A stretch of DNA of 64,000 bases from Affinundibacterium seohonense (GTDB taxonomy: Bacteria > Pseudomonadota > Gammaproteobacteria > Burkholderiales > Burkholderiaceae_D): contig NZ_JACOFW010000001.1 of the NCBI RefSeq assembly GCF_014284305.1, positions 310,001-374,000 of the forward strand. The letters run 5' to 3'. The translations under genes and the position numbers were made by a program. Each line of letters begins with the position of its first letter. Position 1 is the stretch's first letter. Under the pieces are notes generated by a model, which saw nothing but the letters and a program-made list of their open reading frames with translations, had not been told where the DNA came from and did not search any database. Positions 27,249-35,753 of the stretch are shown piece after piece.

Positions 27249-27998
27249 ATGACAGAAATTGATGTTAAGAATTTTTACGCGAGGCATGGCATATCGTCAC
27301 CGTATGCCATTTTTGATCTACTTTCGGATACCTTTTACTTTGCGAAAAATTGCGATGGCCAGTTCGTTTGCGCCAATAAACTCTTGCAGGAAAAATTCGA
27401 TCTAGACAGTGCGGAAGATGTGATAGGTAAGACAGATTTTGACTTCTTGAGTCACGATGTTGCAAGTCGTATTCGTGATGACGATCTCGCAGTGATGTCG
27501 GGAGAACTAGTAGTAAAAGACAAATTCGAAGTCGTGGTTGGCGTCAATGGCAAATTGTTTTGGTTATTTACCACCAAAACACCGATTAGGAATCGCAAAG
27601 GGGCGATTGTTGGTGTTGAAGGTTTTAGTCGTGATGCTGAGCGCTCGCAAACCATCATAGAGCCATTTCAAGTGTTCAAATCGAGTATCGAATACTTGCA
27701 GCGTGAGTATATGAATGACGTCAATATCGCCGAACTGGCGGAACTAGCCTGCATGTCTTTAAGTACCTTTGAACGTAAATTTAAGAAGCATTTTTCGCAA
27801 ACCCCAATGCAATACCTCAAACACTTACGCATACATCAAGCCTGCAAATTGTTAGCGACTGGCTATGGCATTAAACGAGCCTTTTCGGAAACGGGGTTTT
27901 GCGACCAAAGCTATTTTACAAAGGAATTTCGTGCGGTGATCGGTATGACGCCACGTCAGTTCTCTTTGGTGGCGGAACGGGCAAAAGCGAGCTATTAA
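27249..27998 (+). CDS. PAS-domain AraC-family transcriptional regulator
   Basis: The 249-residue protein has an N-terminal PAS domain (residues ~12-125; LLSDTFYFAKNCDGQFVCANKLL, then VIGKTDFDFLSHDVASRIRDDD) and a C-terminal AraC double helix-turn-helix (residues ~145-245; ELACMSLSTFERKFKKHFSQTP and AFSETGFCDQSYFTKEFRAVIGMTPRQF). PAS rather than a cupin as the sensor is less common among AraC proteins and suggests a small-molecule or redox cue. It starts directly at the MFS stop codon and probably controls the island. Confidence 0.92.
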   Translation: MTEIDVKNFYARHGISSPYAIFDLLSDTFYFAKNCDGQFVCANKLLQEKFDLDSAEDVIGKTDFDFLSHDVASRIRDDDLAVMSGELVVKDKFEVVVGVNGKLFWLFTTKTPIRNRKGAIVGVEGFSRDAERSQTIIEPFQVFKSSIEYLQREYMNDVNIAELAELACMSLSTFERKFKKHFSQTPMQYLKHLRIHQACKLLATGYGIKRAFSETGFCDQSYFTKEFRAVIGMTPRQFSLVAERAKASY

Positions 27999-28050
27999 AT
28001 TAAGTTGCAAAAATAGGTATAGATAAACCACTAGCGGTCGGAGATAAAAG

Positions 28051-29655
28051 TTGAAAAATTCGTTTCTTAAAATTGCTTACTTGATAGCTGGCATGTCGTT
28101 CATTTTTAGTCAGCTTAGACCAATCGTTGCTCAAGCCAAGCAAGTGAATCATCCTGCAAATAGTCAGGCTGCAACACAGACAAACGATTACCCCCAATTG
28201 AGCGTGCAACTATGGTCAGTCAAAGATGATGTCAACAAGGACTTCGAAGGTACTTTGAAAAAAATTGCGGCAATGGGATTTCAAGGAGTCGAGTTCGCCG
28301 GCGATTTCGGCCCCTATAAAGACAATGCACATGGTTTGAAACGATTCTTGGACAAGACGGGTTTGAAAGCATCAGGCGCGCACGTCGCCATTACGCAGCT
28401 GAGTCCTGATCGCTTCGCCAGGCTAGTCAAGTTTTATCAAGATATCGGTTGTACCAAGTTGATCGTGCCTAGTGACTCGCGTGCAGGAGATCCTATCGGC
28501 GTCAAATTATTGGCACAGGATTTAACTTCGCTTTCTAAGCAATTAAAACCATTCGGAATGCAAATTGGTTTTCACAACCATAGCGTAGAAATGAATGCGT
28601 TCGAAGGTAATACCTATTGGGATGCGATCGCACAAAATACGCCACATGATGTCATTTTGCAGCAAGACGTGGGTTGGACTAGCTATGCTGGCAAAGATCC
28701 AGTGCTTTTTGTGAAGCTCTATCCTGGCCGCACCTTGACGACGCATTACAAGAGCAAATTGCCCTTACAACCGCTCAGTACTAATAGTGGCAAATCCTAT
28801 ACGACGATCATAGGTCAAGACAATATTGATTGGGACGCTTTGTATCAGGCGAACGTTCAAGTTGGCGGCACCGAATGGATCGTGGTCGAGCAAGAAGAAT
28901 ATCCAAACGGACTAAGTCCCATGCAAAGTGTGGAGCAATCTTTACGCGGATTGCAAGCTGTTATCGCGCTCAGAAACGCAGGCACTGGAAGACCACTTAA
29001 TGCCTTAACGCCAAGCGAGCAAGCCAATGGCTGGAAACTCCTGTTTGACGGCAAGAGCACGCAAGGTTGGCACGCCTATGGTGATGCAAGCATAGGTAGA
29101 GCCTGGAAAATTTCTCAAGGCGAATTGCAATTAGACGTCAGTAAAAAAGACGGCTGGCAAACTTCTGGCGGTGGTGACATTGTCACTGACGAGCAATTCG
29201 ATAATTTTCACTTACAACTGGAGTGGAAGCTACAAAAGAACGGCAATAGTGGAATCTTTTTGTATGTAAATGAAGATGCGAAACAGTTTCCATATGCTTG
29301 GAATACAGGACTGGAAATGCAGGTGTTAGATAACGAAGGTCACGCTGATGGAAAGATTTTCAAACATCGCGCTGGCGACTTATATGACTTGATCGCTGCA
29401 ACTCAGGCTACCGCGCTAACACCAGGACAATGGAATCTGGTCGATATTGTTTGTGATCATGGTGAGTTGAATTTCTATCTAAATGGTCGCCATGTGCTGA
29501 GCACTCGACTATGGACGGATGCTTGGAAAGAGCTGGTGAGACAAAGCAAGTTCGGCAACATGCCCGGCTTTGGTGAGACAAAAAAAGGGCGTATTGGTTT
29601 GCAAGATCATGGCGATCCGGTCAGTTTTAGAAACATTAAAATCCGCTCACTTTAG
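28051..29655 (+). CDS. TIM-barrel sugar isomerase/epimerase-like protein fused to DUF1080
   Basis: The 534-residue exported protein has a signal peptide (IAYLIAGMSFIFSQLRPIVAQA), a xylose-isomerase-like TIM barrel (residues ~50-310; QLWSVKDDVNKDFEGTLKKI, GFHNHSVEMN, QQDVGWT) and a C-terminal DUF1080 (3-keto-disaccharide hydrolase) beta-sandwich (residues ~325-534; WKLLFDGKSTQGWHAYG, NSGIFLYVNE, GRIGLQDHGDPVSFRNIKI). The start is TTG 28051 with GGAGATAAA upstream. DUF1080 members cleave 3-keto-glycosides; the barrel could isomerise the product or assist elimination. It follows the regulator in the island. Confidence 0.88.
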   Translation: MKNSFLKIAYLIAGMSFIFSQLRPIVAQAKQVNHPANSQAATQTNDYPQLSVQLWSVKDDVNKDFEGTLKKIAAMGFQGVEFAGDFGPYKDNAHGLKRFLDKTGLKASGAHVAITQLSPDRFARLVKFYQDIGCTKLIVPSDSRAGDPIGVKLLAQDLTSLSKQLKPFGMQIGFHNHSVEMNAFEGNTYWDAIAQNTPHDVILQQDVGWTSYAGKDPVLFVKLYPGRTLTTHYKSKLPLQPLSTNSGKSYTTIIGQDNIDWDALYQANVQVGGTEWIVVEQEEYPNGLSPMQSVEQSLRGLQAVIALRNAGTGRPLNALTPSEQANGWKLLFDGKSTQGWHAYGDASIGRAWKISQGELQLDVSKKDGWQTSGGGDIVTDEQFDNFHLQLEWKLQKNGNSGIFLYVNEDAKQFPYAWNTGLEMQVLDNEGHADGKIFKHRAGDLYDLIAATQATALTPGQWNLVDIVCDHGELNFYLNGRHVLSTRLWTDAWKELVRQSKFGNMPGFGETKKGRIGLQDHGDPVSFRNIKIRSL

Positions 29656-29707
29656 TGTTTATTCAAAGCTCTAAGAAAACTAAAAACATTTTTTTAAAAA
29701 GAAAAAT

Positions 29708-31387
29708 ATGAACGACAATTTTTATGACGCAATCGTAATCGGTTCAGGTATCAGCGGTGGTTGGGCAGCCAAAGAATTGACAGAAAAAGGTTTGAATGTT
29801 TTATTGCTTGAACGTGGACGCAATATTGAGCACGTGAAAGGCTACGTCAACGCGATGAAAGAAAATTGGGAGTTTCCTCATCGCGGTGCTAGCACGCAGC
29901 AGATGATCGCTGACTACCCTGTATTAAAACGTGATTATGCGCTCAACGAAACGGTACTTGATTTGTGGGCAAAAGACAGTGAAAGTCCTTACACCGAGGT
30001 AAAACGATTCGACTGGTTCCGCGGCTATCACGTAGGCGGACGCTCGTTGATGTGGGGCCGTCAAAGCTATCGCTTTAACCGTTGGGATTTTGAAGCAAAT
30101 GCCAAAGAAGGTGTTGGTGCTGATTGGCCGATTCGTTATGACGATATTGCACCTTGGTATAGCTATGTAGAGAAATTCGCCGGCATACAGGGCAGCAAAG
30201 ATGGTTTAGATGTTTTACCCGACGGTCACTTTATGCCCGCGATGGAATTAAATTGCGCTGAAAAACACGTTAAAAAACGTTTAGAGGAAATCTATAAAGG
30301 TCAGCGTCATTTAATCATCGGTCGCTCGGCTAATCTCACTGAACCACTACAAGACAGGGTGAACTGCCAATATCGGAATAAGTGCTGGCGTGGTTGTCCA
30401 TTTGGTGGCTATTTCAGTACACAATCGTCTACTTTGCCCGCTGCCATGGCGACCAAGCGCCTGACTTTGCGTCCATTTTCCATCGTGACGCAAATTCTTT
30501 ATGACAAAAACACCAAGCGCGCACGTGGTGTCGAAGTCTTGGATGCAGAAACGAATCAGACTTATGAATTCAAGTCCAAAATCGTATTCGTCTGCGCCTC
30601 GTCATTCAATTCTACATGGGTGTTGATGAATTCTGCCACTGATGTATGGGAAGGTGGTTTAGGTAGCAGTAGTGGCGAGCTAGGTCACAATGTGATGGAT
30701 CACCATTTTAAATTGGGCGCGGGTGGTACGGTCGAAGGCTTCGGTGATAAGTATGATTTTGGGCGACGTCCAACTGGCATTTATGTTCCACGCTTCCGCA
30801 ATGTGTATGACGACAAACGTGACTATCTGCGTGGTTTCGGATATCAAGGCGGAGCAGGGCGTGGACGCGGTGTGGAGGTCGCCGAATTCACAATAGGTAA
30901 AGAACTCAAAGAAGCGATGAGTGTGCCGTCTGAAAACTGGGGGTTCAATATGACCGCCTTTGGAGAGATGCTACCAGATCATTCTAATAAAATCAGTCTC
31001 GATCGCACGAAGAAAGACAAGTGGGGCTTGCCCGTCTTGGCGATGGATGTTGAGTTGAAAGAGAATGAAAAACGTATGCGCATCGATATGGTCAACGATG
31101 CCAAAGAAATGTTGACTGCTGCTGGCTTGAAAAACGTTTATACCTATGACAGTGGTTACGAAGTGGGTTCAGGTATTCACGAGATGGGCACTGCACGTAT
31201 GGGTCGAGATCCTAAGTCTTCTGTTTTAAATGGCAATAACCAAGTTTGGGATGCGCCCAACGTGTTTGTCACCGACGGCGCGTGTATGGCATCAAGCTCT
31301 TGCGTCAATCCTTCGCTGACCTATATGGCTTTGACCGCACGTGCCGCCGAATTTGCTGTGAGTGAGTTAAAACGCGGAAATTTATAA
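29708..31387 (+). CDS. GMC-family FAD-dependent sugar/glycoside dehydrogenase, large subunit
   Basis: The 559-residue protein is a GMC oxidoreductase of the gluconate/glucoside-3-dehydrogenase type: FAD site IVIGSGISGGWAAKELTEKG, GGRSLMWGRQSYRF, C-terminal THEMG-like IHEMGTARMGRDPKSSVL, and NPSLTYMALTARAAE. Cys220, Cys226 and Cys230 (NCQYRNKCWRGCP) match the spacing of the three cysteines that bind a 3Fe-4S cluster in FAD glucose dehydrogenase. It pairs with the subunit-3 gene downstream. Unlike that gene it has no signal peptide, consistent with hitch-hiker export. Confidence 0.92.
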   Translation: MNDNFYDAIVIGSGISGGWAAKELTEKGLNVLLLERGRNIEHVKGYVNAMKENWEFPHRGASTQQMIADYPVLKRDYALNETVLDLWAKDSESPYTEVKRFDWFRGYHVGGRSLMWGRQSYRFNRWDFEANAKEGVGADWPIRYDDIAPWYSYVEKFAGIQGSKDGLDVLPDGHFMPAMELNCAEKHVKKRLEEIYKGQRHLIIGRSANLTEPLQDRVNCQYRNKCWRGCPFGGYFSTQSSTLPAAMATKRLTLRPFSIVTQILYDKNTKRARGVEVLDAETNQTYEFKSKIVFVCASSFNSTWVLMNSATDVWEGGLGSSSGELGHNVMDHHFKLGAGGTVEGFGDKYDFGRRPTGIYVPRFRNVYDDKRDYLRGFGYQGGAGRGRGVEVAEFTIGKELKEAMSVPSENWGFNMTAFGEMLPDHSNKISLDRTKKDKWGLPVLAMDVELKENEKRMRIDMVNDAKEMLTAAGLKNVYTYDSGYEVGSGIHEMGTARMGRDPKSSVLNGNNQVWDAPNVFVTDGACMASSSCVNPSLTYMALTARAAEFAVSELKRGNL

Positions 31388-31431
31388 CAGGTTGCGCATA
31401 AAAACTACACGTAAAAAACTAAGAGAAAAAA

Positions 31432-32088
31432 ATGAATCGAAGAGAACTCTTACAAATCGTCGCCACAATGACAGGTATGACAGTGATTGGTGGCGAAGCT
31501 TTTGCTATGCATGCAAATGCAAACTTATCGACACCACTTGAATTCAGTCATACGCGTTTACGTCTCTCTGCTCGAGATATCAACTTACTAGACGAAATAG
31601 CGGAGACGATTATTCCCAAAACCGATACGCCAGGCGCCAAGGCTGCAGAAGTCGGGCGCTTTATGGAAGTTATGGTGCGCGACTGTTATACCTCGGCGCA
31701 GCAAGCTGCTTTTATTGATGGTCTGAAAAATTTTCCAAGTTTGTGTCTGGCGAAGTATCAGAAAAGTTTCTTCAGGATGAATGCCAAACAAAGACATGAA
31801 ATGTTAGTAGAGTTGGAAAAAGAAGCGAAGAGTTTTAATGCAGGGCAATCCGAACTGGATAAAGAACGACGGCACGCTGTAGAGACCGAGAACAAAGATA
31901 ATAATTATGCCCTTCAAAAAGAATTTGAAAGCCTGCCAAAGCATTTTTATACCATGGTGAAGCAATTGACCTTATTAGGCTTCTTTACGTCTGAAACTGG
32001 CGCAACTAAGACATTGCGTTACATCGCGGTACCCGGCCGTTATGACGGCAACGTGCCTTATATCAAAGGTCAACGTGCTTGGGGTTAA
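31432..32088 (+). CDS. Gluconate 2-dehydrogenase subunit 3 family protein
   Basis: The 218-residue protein has a twin-arginine-type N-terminus (MNRRELLQIVATMTGMTVIG) and the subunit-3 fold (RDINLLDEIAETIIPKTDTPGAKAAEVGRFMEVMVRDCY; C-terminal FFTSETGATKTLRYIAVPG). Such subunits are needed for maturation and export of their GMC partner. It lies 44 bp downstream of that partner. No cytochrome c subunit is encoded in between, although such dehydrogenases normally pass electrons to one. Confidence 0.92.
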   Translation: MNRRELLQIVATMTGMTVIGGEAFAMHANANLSTPLEFSHTRLRLSARDINLLDEIAETIIPKTDTPGAKAAEVGRFMEVMVRDCYTSAQQAAFIDGLKNFPSLCLAKYQKSFFRMNAKQRHEMLVELEKEAKSFNAGQSELDKERRHAVETENKDNNYALQKEFESLPKHFYTMVKQLTLLGFFTSETGATKTLRYIAVPGRYDGNVPYIKGQRAWG

Positions 32089-32133
32089 ACCAAACAGCTA
32101 GGTAATTTTAAGTCCGTACAAAAAAGGAAATCT

Positions 32134-33015
32134 ATGCATTTATTAGATCGTCGCAGTATGTTGAAACAATTGTCATTGGGAGCGATCGCAATGTTGGCAC
32201 CGAACGCTATAAATCTGGCGATGGCACAAGCCAGTGGTTCTTTGAAGGGCAATATTCACCATTCAGTTTGTCGTTGGACCTTTCCACATCTCAATTTACC
32301 GCAGGTGTGTGGTTTGGCAAAATCAATAGGCTTTTCTGCTGTAGATTTGATTGGTCCGAAAGAATGGTCGATCTTAAAGTCGCATCATATTGATTCATCC
32401 ATGTGCAATGGAGCGGAAATCAGTTTAACAAAGGGTTGGAACGATCCACAATACCATTCAACGTTGATTAAAAATTACCTCGAACATATTGAATTAGTGT
32501 CAAAAGCTGGCTATAAAAATCTAATTTGTTTTACCGGTAATCGGCGCGGTATGGACAATGAAGTGGGATTGCAAAATTGCGTCAATGGACTCAAGAAAAT
32601 TATGTCCCACGCGGAGAAACATGGCGTCATCTTACATATGGAAATACTCAATAGTAGGATTGACCATATTGACTATATGGCGGATAGCAGCGACTGGACA
32701 TTTGAGTTATGTAAACGCATTGATTCGCCAAACATGAAGATGCTGTTCGATATCTATCATGTGCAAATAAATGAAGGCGATATTATCCGTCGCTTACAAA
32801 AATGCGCGCCCTACATTGGACATTATCACACCGGCGGCGTACCCGGCCGGGGCGAAATTACCGAAAATCAAGAACTGAATTATCGGGCAATTATGAAAGC
32901 CATTTTAGCGACTGGTTTTCAAGGTTATGTAGCTCAAGAATTCGATCCATCAGGTAACACGCCAGAAGAAAAAGCCAGCTCTTTAAAGCGCGCAACTCTC
33001 CTTTGCGATGTGTAA
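32134..33015 (+). CDS. Hydroxypyruvate isomerase-like TIM-barrel protein
   Basis: The 293-residue protein starts with a signal-like region (LDRRSMLKQLSLGAIAMLAPNAINLAMAQA) with two arginines, suggesting Tat export. A xylose-isomerase-like barrel follows, with hydroxypyruvate-isomerase-like segments HSVCRWTFPHLNLPQVCGLAKS, NLICFTGNRRGMDNE, ILHMEILNSRIDH, MLFDIYHVQINEGD, IGHYHTGGVPGRGE. The acidic and His metal ligands (Glu, Asp, His, Glu) are visible in these segments. It overlaps the next frame slightly and forms part of the island. Confidence 0.88.
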   Translation: MHLLDRRSMLKQLSLGAIAMLAPNAINLAMAQASGSLKGNIHHSVCRWTFPHLNLPQVCGLAKSIGFSAVDLIGPKEWSILKSHHIDSSMCNGAEISLTKGWNDPQYHSTLIKNYLEHIELVSKAGYKNLICFTGNRRGMDNEVGLQNCVNGLKKIMSHAEKHGVILHMEILNSRIDHIDYMADSSDWTFELCKRIDSPNMKMLFDIYHVQINEGDIIRRLQKCAPYIGHYHTGGVPGRGEITENQELNYRAIMKAILATGFQGYVAQEFDPSGNTPEEKASSLKRATLLCDV

Positions 33016-33041
33016 AGTCAACGCAATTTCTCGCAATTAGC

Positions 33042-34202
33042 ATGGACAAGACTACACAAAAAATTCGCATAGGCATGGTCGGCGGTGGGCAGGGTGCCTT
33101 CATTGGAAATGTCCACAGAATCGCGATGCGTATCAGCGATGGTTTTTCGCTGGATGCCGCTTGCTTTTCTTCTGATCCGCAGCGCGCGGCTAGCAGTGCC
33201 GAGGAAATTGGGATCGCTGCTGAACGTAGCTATCCTGACTACCAAACGATGGCGCAAGTCGAAGCTTCACGCCAAACGGGCATAACGGCTGTTGTCATCG
33301 TGACGCCTAATCATTTACATTTTCCGATTGCAAAATGTTTTCTAGAACACGGCATACACGTGATCTGCGACAAACCGTTAACCATGACCAGTGCAGAAGC
33401 GAGTGCTTTGATTACGCTCAGTGAACGTGTAGGAAAGCATTTATTTGTCACCTATAACTACACGGGTTACCCGATGATCAGGGAAGCACGTGAGCGGGTG
33501 CGTCGCGGCGATCTAGGCGAAATCCGCATCGTTCAGGTCGAATACAGTCAAGATTGGCTTGCGACGGCAATCGAACAATCAGGGCAAAAACAAGCGAGTT
33601 GGCGCACCGATCCTAAACAAGCAGGTGCCGCTGGCTGTCTCGGCGATATCGGCGTGCACGCCTTTAACTTAGCCCAATTTGTCTCAGGCATGACGCCAGT
33701 CAAAATTGCGGCTGATTTGCATTCGTTTGTCCCTGGTAGGGTATTGGATGATCATGCGCAAGTGTTCATGCGCTATGCCAGTGGCGCGCGTGGTAGTTTA
33801 TTGAGTAGTCAAGTGGCGGTCGGTAAAGAAAATCATTTACGTCTGCAAATTTTTGGTGATAAAGGCGCGCTTGACTGGTCTCAGGAACATCCGAATCAAT
33901 TAAGTTTTGCAAGCCTTGATGGCGCGACACAGATATTGAGCCGGGCACGTCATCAAATCAGTCAGGCTAGTCGCGATGTTAGCCTCATTCCAGCGGGACA
34001 TCCCGAAGGTTACTTGGAAGCGTTTGCAGTTCTTTACCGAGAGTTTGCGAAATCGCTTGCTTCCCCCGATTTTGCTAGCCTAAACGGCGATGCTAAACAT
34101 TCCGCGACGGCGGCTTATCACGATCTTTGCTTTATCGAAGCTTGCATTCGTTCATCAAGCCAAGATTCAACTTGGACACAGTTAAAAATAAGTAACACTT
34201 AG
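33042..34202 (+). CDS. Gfo/Idh/MocA oxidoreductase, cytoplasmic
   Basis: The 386-residue product has a Rossmann motif (IGMVGGGQGAFIGNVHRIA) and the family motif CDKPLTMTSAEA with its lysine near residue 113. The C-terminal domain has LGDIGVHAFNLAQFVSG with the catalytic-type Asp/His pair. Unlike the first oxidoreductase of the island it lacks an export signal, so it probably acts on an imported keto-sugar. ATG 33042 is chosen because the Rossmann strand begins six residues in; the open frame to 33003 would overlap the preceding gene. Confidence 0.9.
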   Translation: MDKTTQKIRIGMVGGGQGAFIGNVHRIAMRISDGFSLDAACFSSDPQRAASSAEEIGIAAERSYPDYQTMAQVEASRQTGITAVVIVTPNHLHFPIAKCFLEHGIHVICDKPLTMTSAEASALITLSERVGKHLFVTYNYTGYPMIREARERVRRGDLGEIRIVQVEYSQDWLATAIEQSGQKQASWRTDPKQAGAAGCLGDIGVHAFNLAQFVSGMTPVKIAADLHSFVPGRVLDDHAQVFMRYASGARGSLLSSQVAVGKENHLRLQIFGDKGALDWSQEHPNQLSFASLDGATQILSRARHQISQASRDVSLIPAGHPEGYLEAFAVLYREFAKSLASPDFASLNGDAKHSATAAYHDLCFIEACIRSSSQDSTWTQLKISNT

Positions 34203-34293
34203 TACCTTCGGCATCATCTGTTGTAAAGAACTAAAACTAGACTTAGAGCTAGAAAAAAATAGAACGATAACGAAAATAAATGGGATTAATACT

Positions 34294-35352
34294 ATGAAAA
34301 CCATCAAAGGTCCAGCGGTCTTTCTCGCGCAGTTTATTCGAGGTGAAGCACCTTTTAATACGCTAGATGGCTTAGCAAAATGGGCTGCCGAAAAAGGTTT
34401 TGTTGGCGTGCAAATGCCTAGCAATGTCAGCCATATTTTTGATCTCGACAAAGCTGCCAGCAGCCAAACTTATTGCGATGAAGTCGCCGGGAAGCTCGCT
34501 GAGCATGGGCTCGTTATCAGTGAATTATCGACTCATTTGCAAGGGCAATGCTTAGCAGTTCATCCAGCCTACGATAGTTTATTCGATGGCTTTGCTCCGA
34601 AACAGGTACATGGGAATTCAGCTGCCAGAACAATGTGGGCGACTGAGCAACTCAAACTCGCAGCGCAAGCTTCGCGTCGATTGAACTTAAACGCTAGCGT
34701 GACATTTTCTGGGGCCTTAGCCTGGCCCTACATGTATCCGTGGCCGCAGCGTCCGAATGGTTTGGTAGAACTCGCATTCGCTGAATTAGCAAAACGTTGG
34801 AAGCCCATACTGGATGTGTATGACGACAATGGAATTGATCTTTGTTATGAAATTCACCCGGGCGAAGACTTGCATGACGGCCTTAGTTTTGAACGTTTCT
34901 TAGAGGCAGTCGGCCAACATGAGCGCTGCCACATGCTCTACGATCCTAGTCATTTCGTTCTACAGCAACTCAATTATCTCGACTTTATTGATATCTATCA
35001 CGAGCGTATCCGGATGTTTCACGTCAAGGATGCCGAGTTCAATCCTACAGGGAAATGCGGCGTTTACGGCGGCTATGCACCTTGGCTGGAAAGAGCAGGG
35101 CGTTTTCGTAGTGTCGGTGATGGGCAAGTCGATTTCACCTCCATTTTTAGTAAATTCGCGCAATATGATTACAGCGGTTGGGCGGTACTGGAATGGGAAT
35201 GCTGCTTGAAAGACGGCGAGACTGGCGCACGCGAAGGCGCCGAGTTTATCAAACGCCACATTATTCCGACCAGTGATCGAGCCTTTGATGACTTTGCTGC
35301 GAGTGCGGTTAACACGAGTGGATTACAAAAATTATTAGGCATCGCATTGTAA
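34294..35352 (+). CDS. Sugar phosphate isomerase/epimerase family protein
   Basis: The 352-residue xylose-isomerase-like TIM barrel has no signal peptide. It contains AEKGFVGVQMPSNVSHIFDLD, GIDLCYEIHPGEDLHDG (metal-ligand Glu), HMLYDPSHFVLQQLNYLDFID, MFHVKDAEFNPTGKCGVYGGY and WAVLEWECCLKDGETGAREG. These match the sugar isomerases/epimerases often encoded with Gfo/Idh/MocA genes. It is probably the last gene of the island, and it follows a 91-bp gap. Confidence 0.9.
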   Translation: MKTIKGPAVFLAQFIRGEAPFNTLDGLAKWAAEKGFVGVQMPSNVSHIFDLDKAASSQTYCDEVAGKLAEHGLVISELSTHLQGQCLAVHPAYDSLFDGFAPKQVHGNSAARTMWATEQLKLAAQASRRLNLNASVTFSGALAWPYMYPWPQRPNGLVELAFAELAKRWKPILDVYDDNGIDLCYEIHPGEDLHDGLSFERFLEAVGQHERCHMLYDPSHFVLQQLNYLDFIDIYHERIRMFHVKDAEFNPTGKCGVYGGYAPWLERAGRFRSVGDGQVDFTSIFSKFAQYDYSGWAVLEWECCLKDGETGAREGAEFIKRHIIPTSDRAFDDFAASAVNTSGLQKLLGIAL

Positions 35353-35753
35353 TTGCAGTCTACATACGCGCTTCCTTACTCGGTAAATTAAGACGAACAT
35401 CGCTATCACACTTAAGTGAAAATATAGGCGGCAACGCATTATTGAGCAGCGAGACAGATTGGATAGGCGGAAGCGACCGAAGATTAATTTGTCTCTTTCT
35501 TCCAGAATTTTGACTTGCATTTTTTAACGCCACAGAACCATTGAATTTCCTATCCGTCGTTCCTCTCTTCAGCTTCTCCATTTCTGCATTCAACGTGCTC
35601 TCGCGAACAGACACTAGAGCTGAATAGTATCAATCTACAATTGACATACCGATTCGCCATTAGCGCTTCCACGTTTGCTACCACCAGCTCAAGCTGAGTG
35701 AGCTCGGGCACGGCATGCGCTCGATTATTGATATGAAAACTGGAGTGGATTGT
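35353..35753. other. 401-bp stretch between the sugar island and the low-complexity protein
   Basis: A minus-strand frame of 84 codons (GTG 35614 to 35360) exists but has no ribosome site and no recognisable family, so I do not call it. No terminator with a clear T tract was found. The end probably contains the promoter for the 35754 gene. Confidence 0.35.

Noticed and set aside
35360-35614. An 84-codon minus-strand frame after the sugar island
   Set aside because: It has a GTG start without a ribosome site, no recognised motif and an overlapping alternative frame; evidence is too thin.
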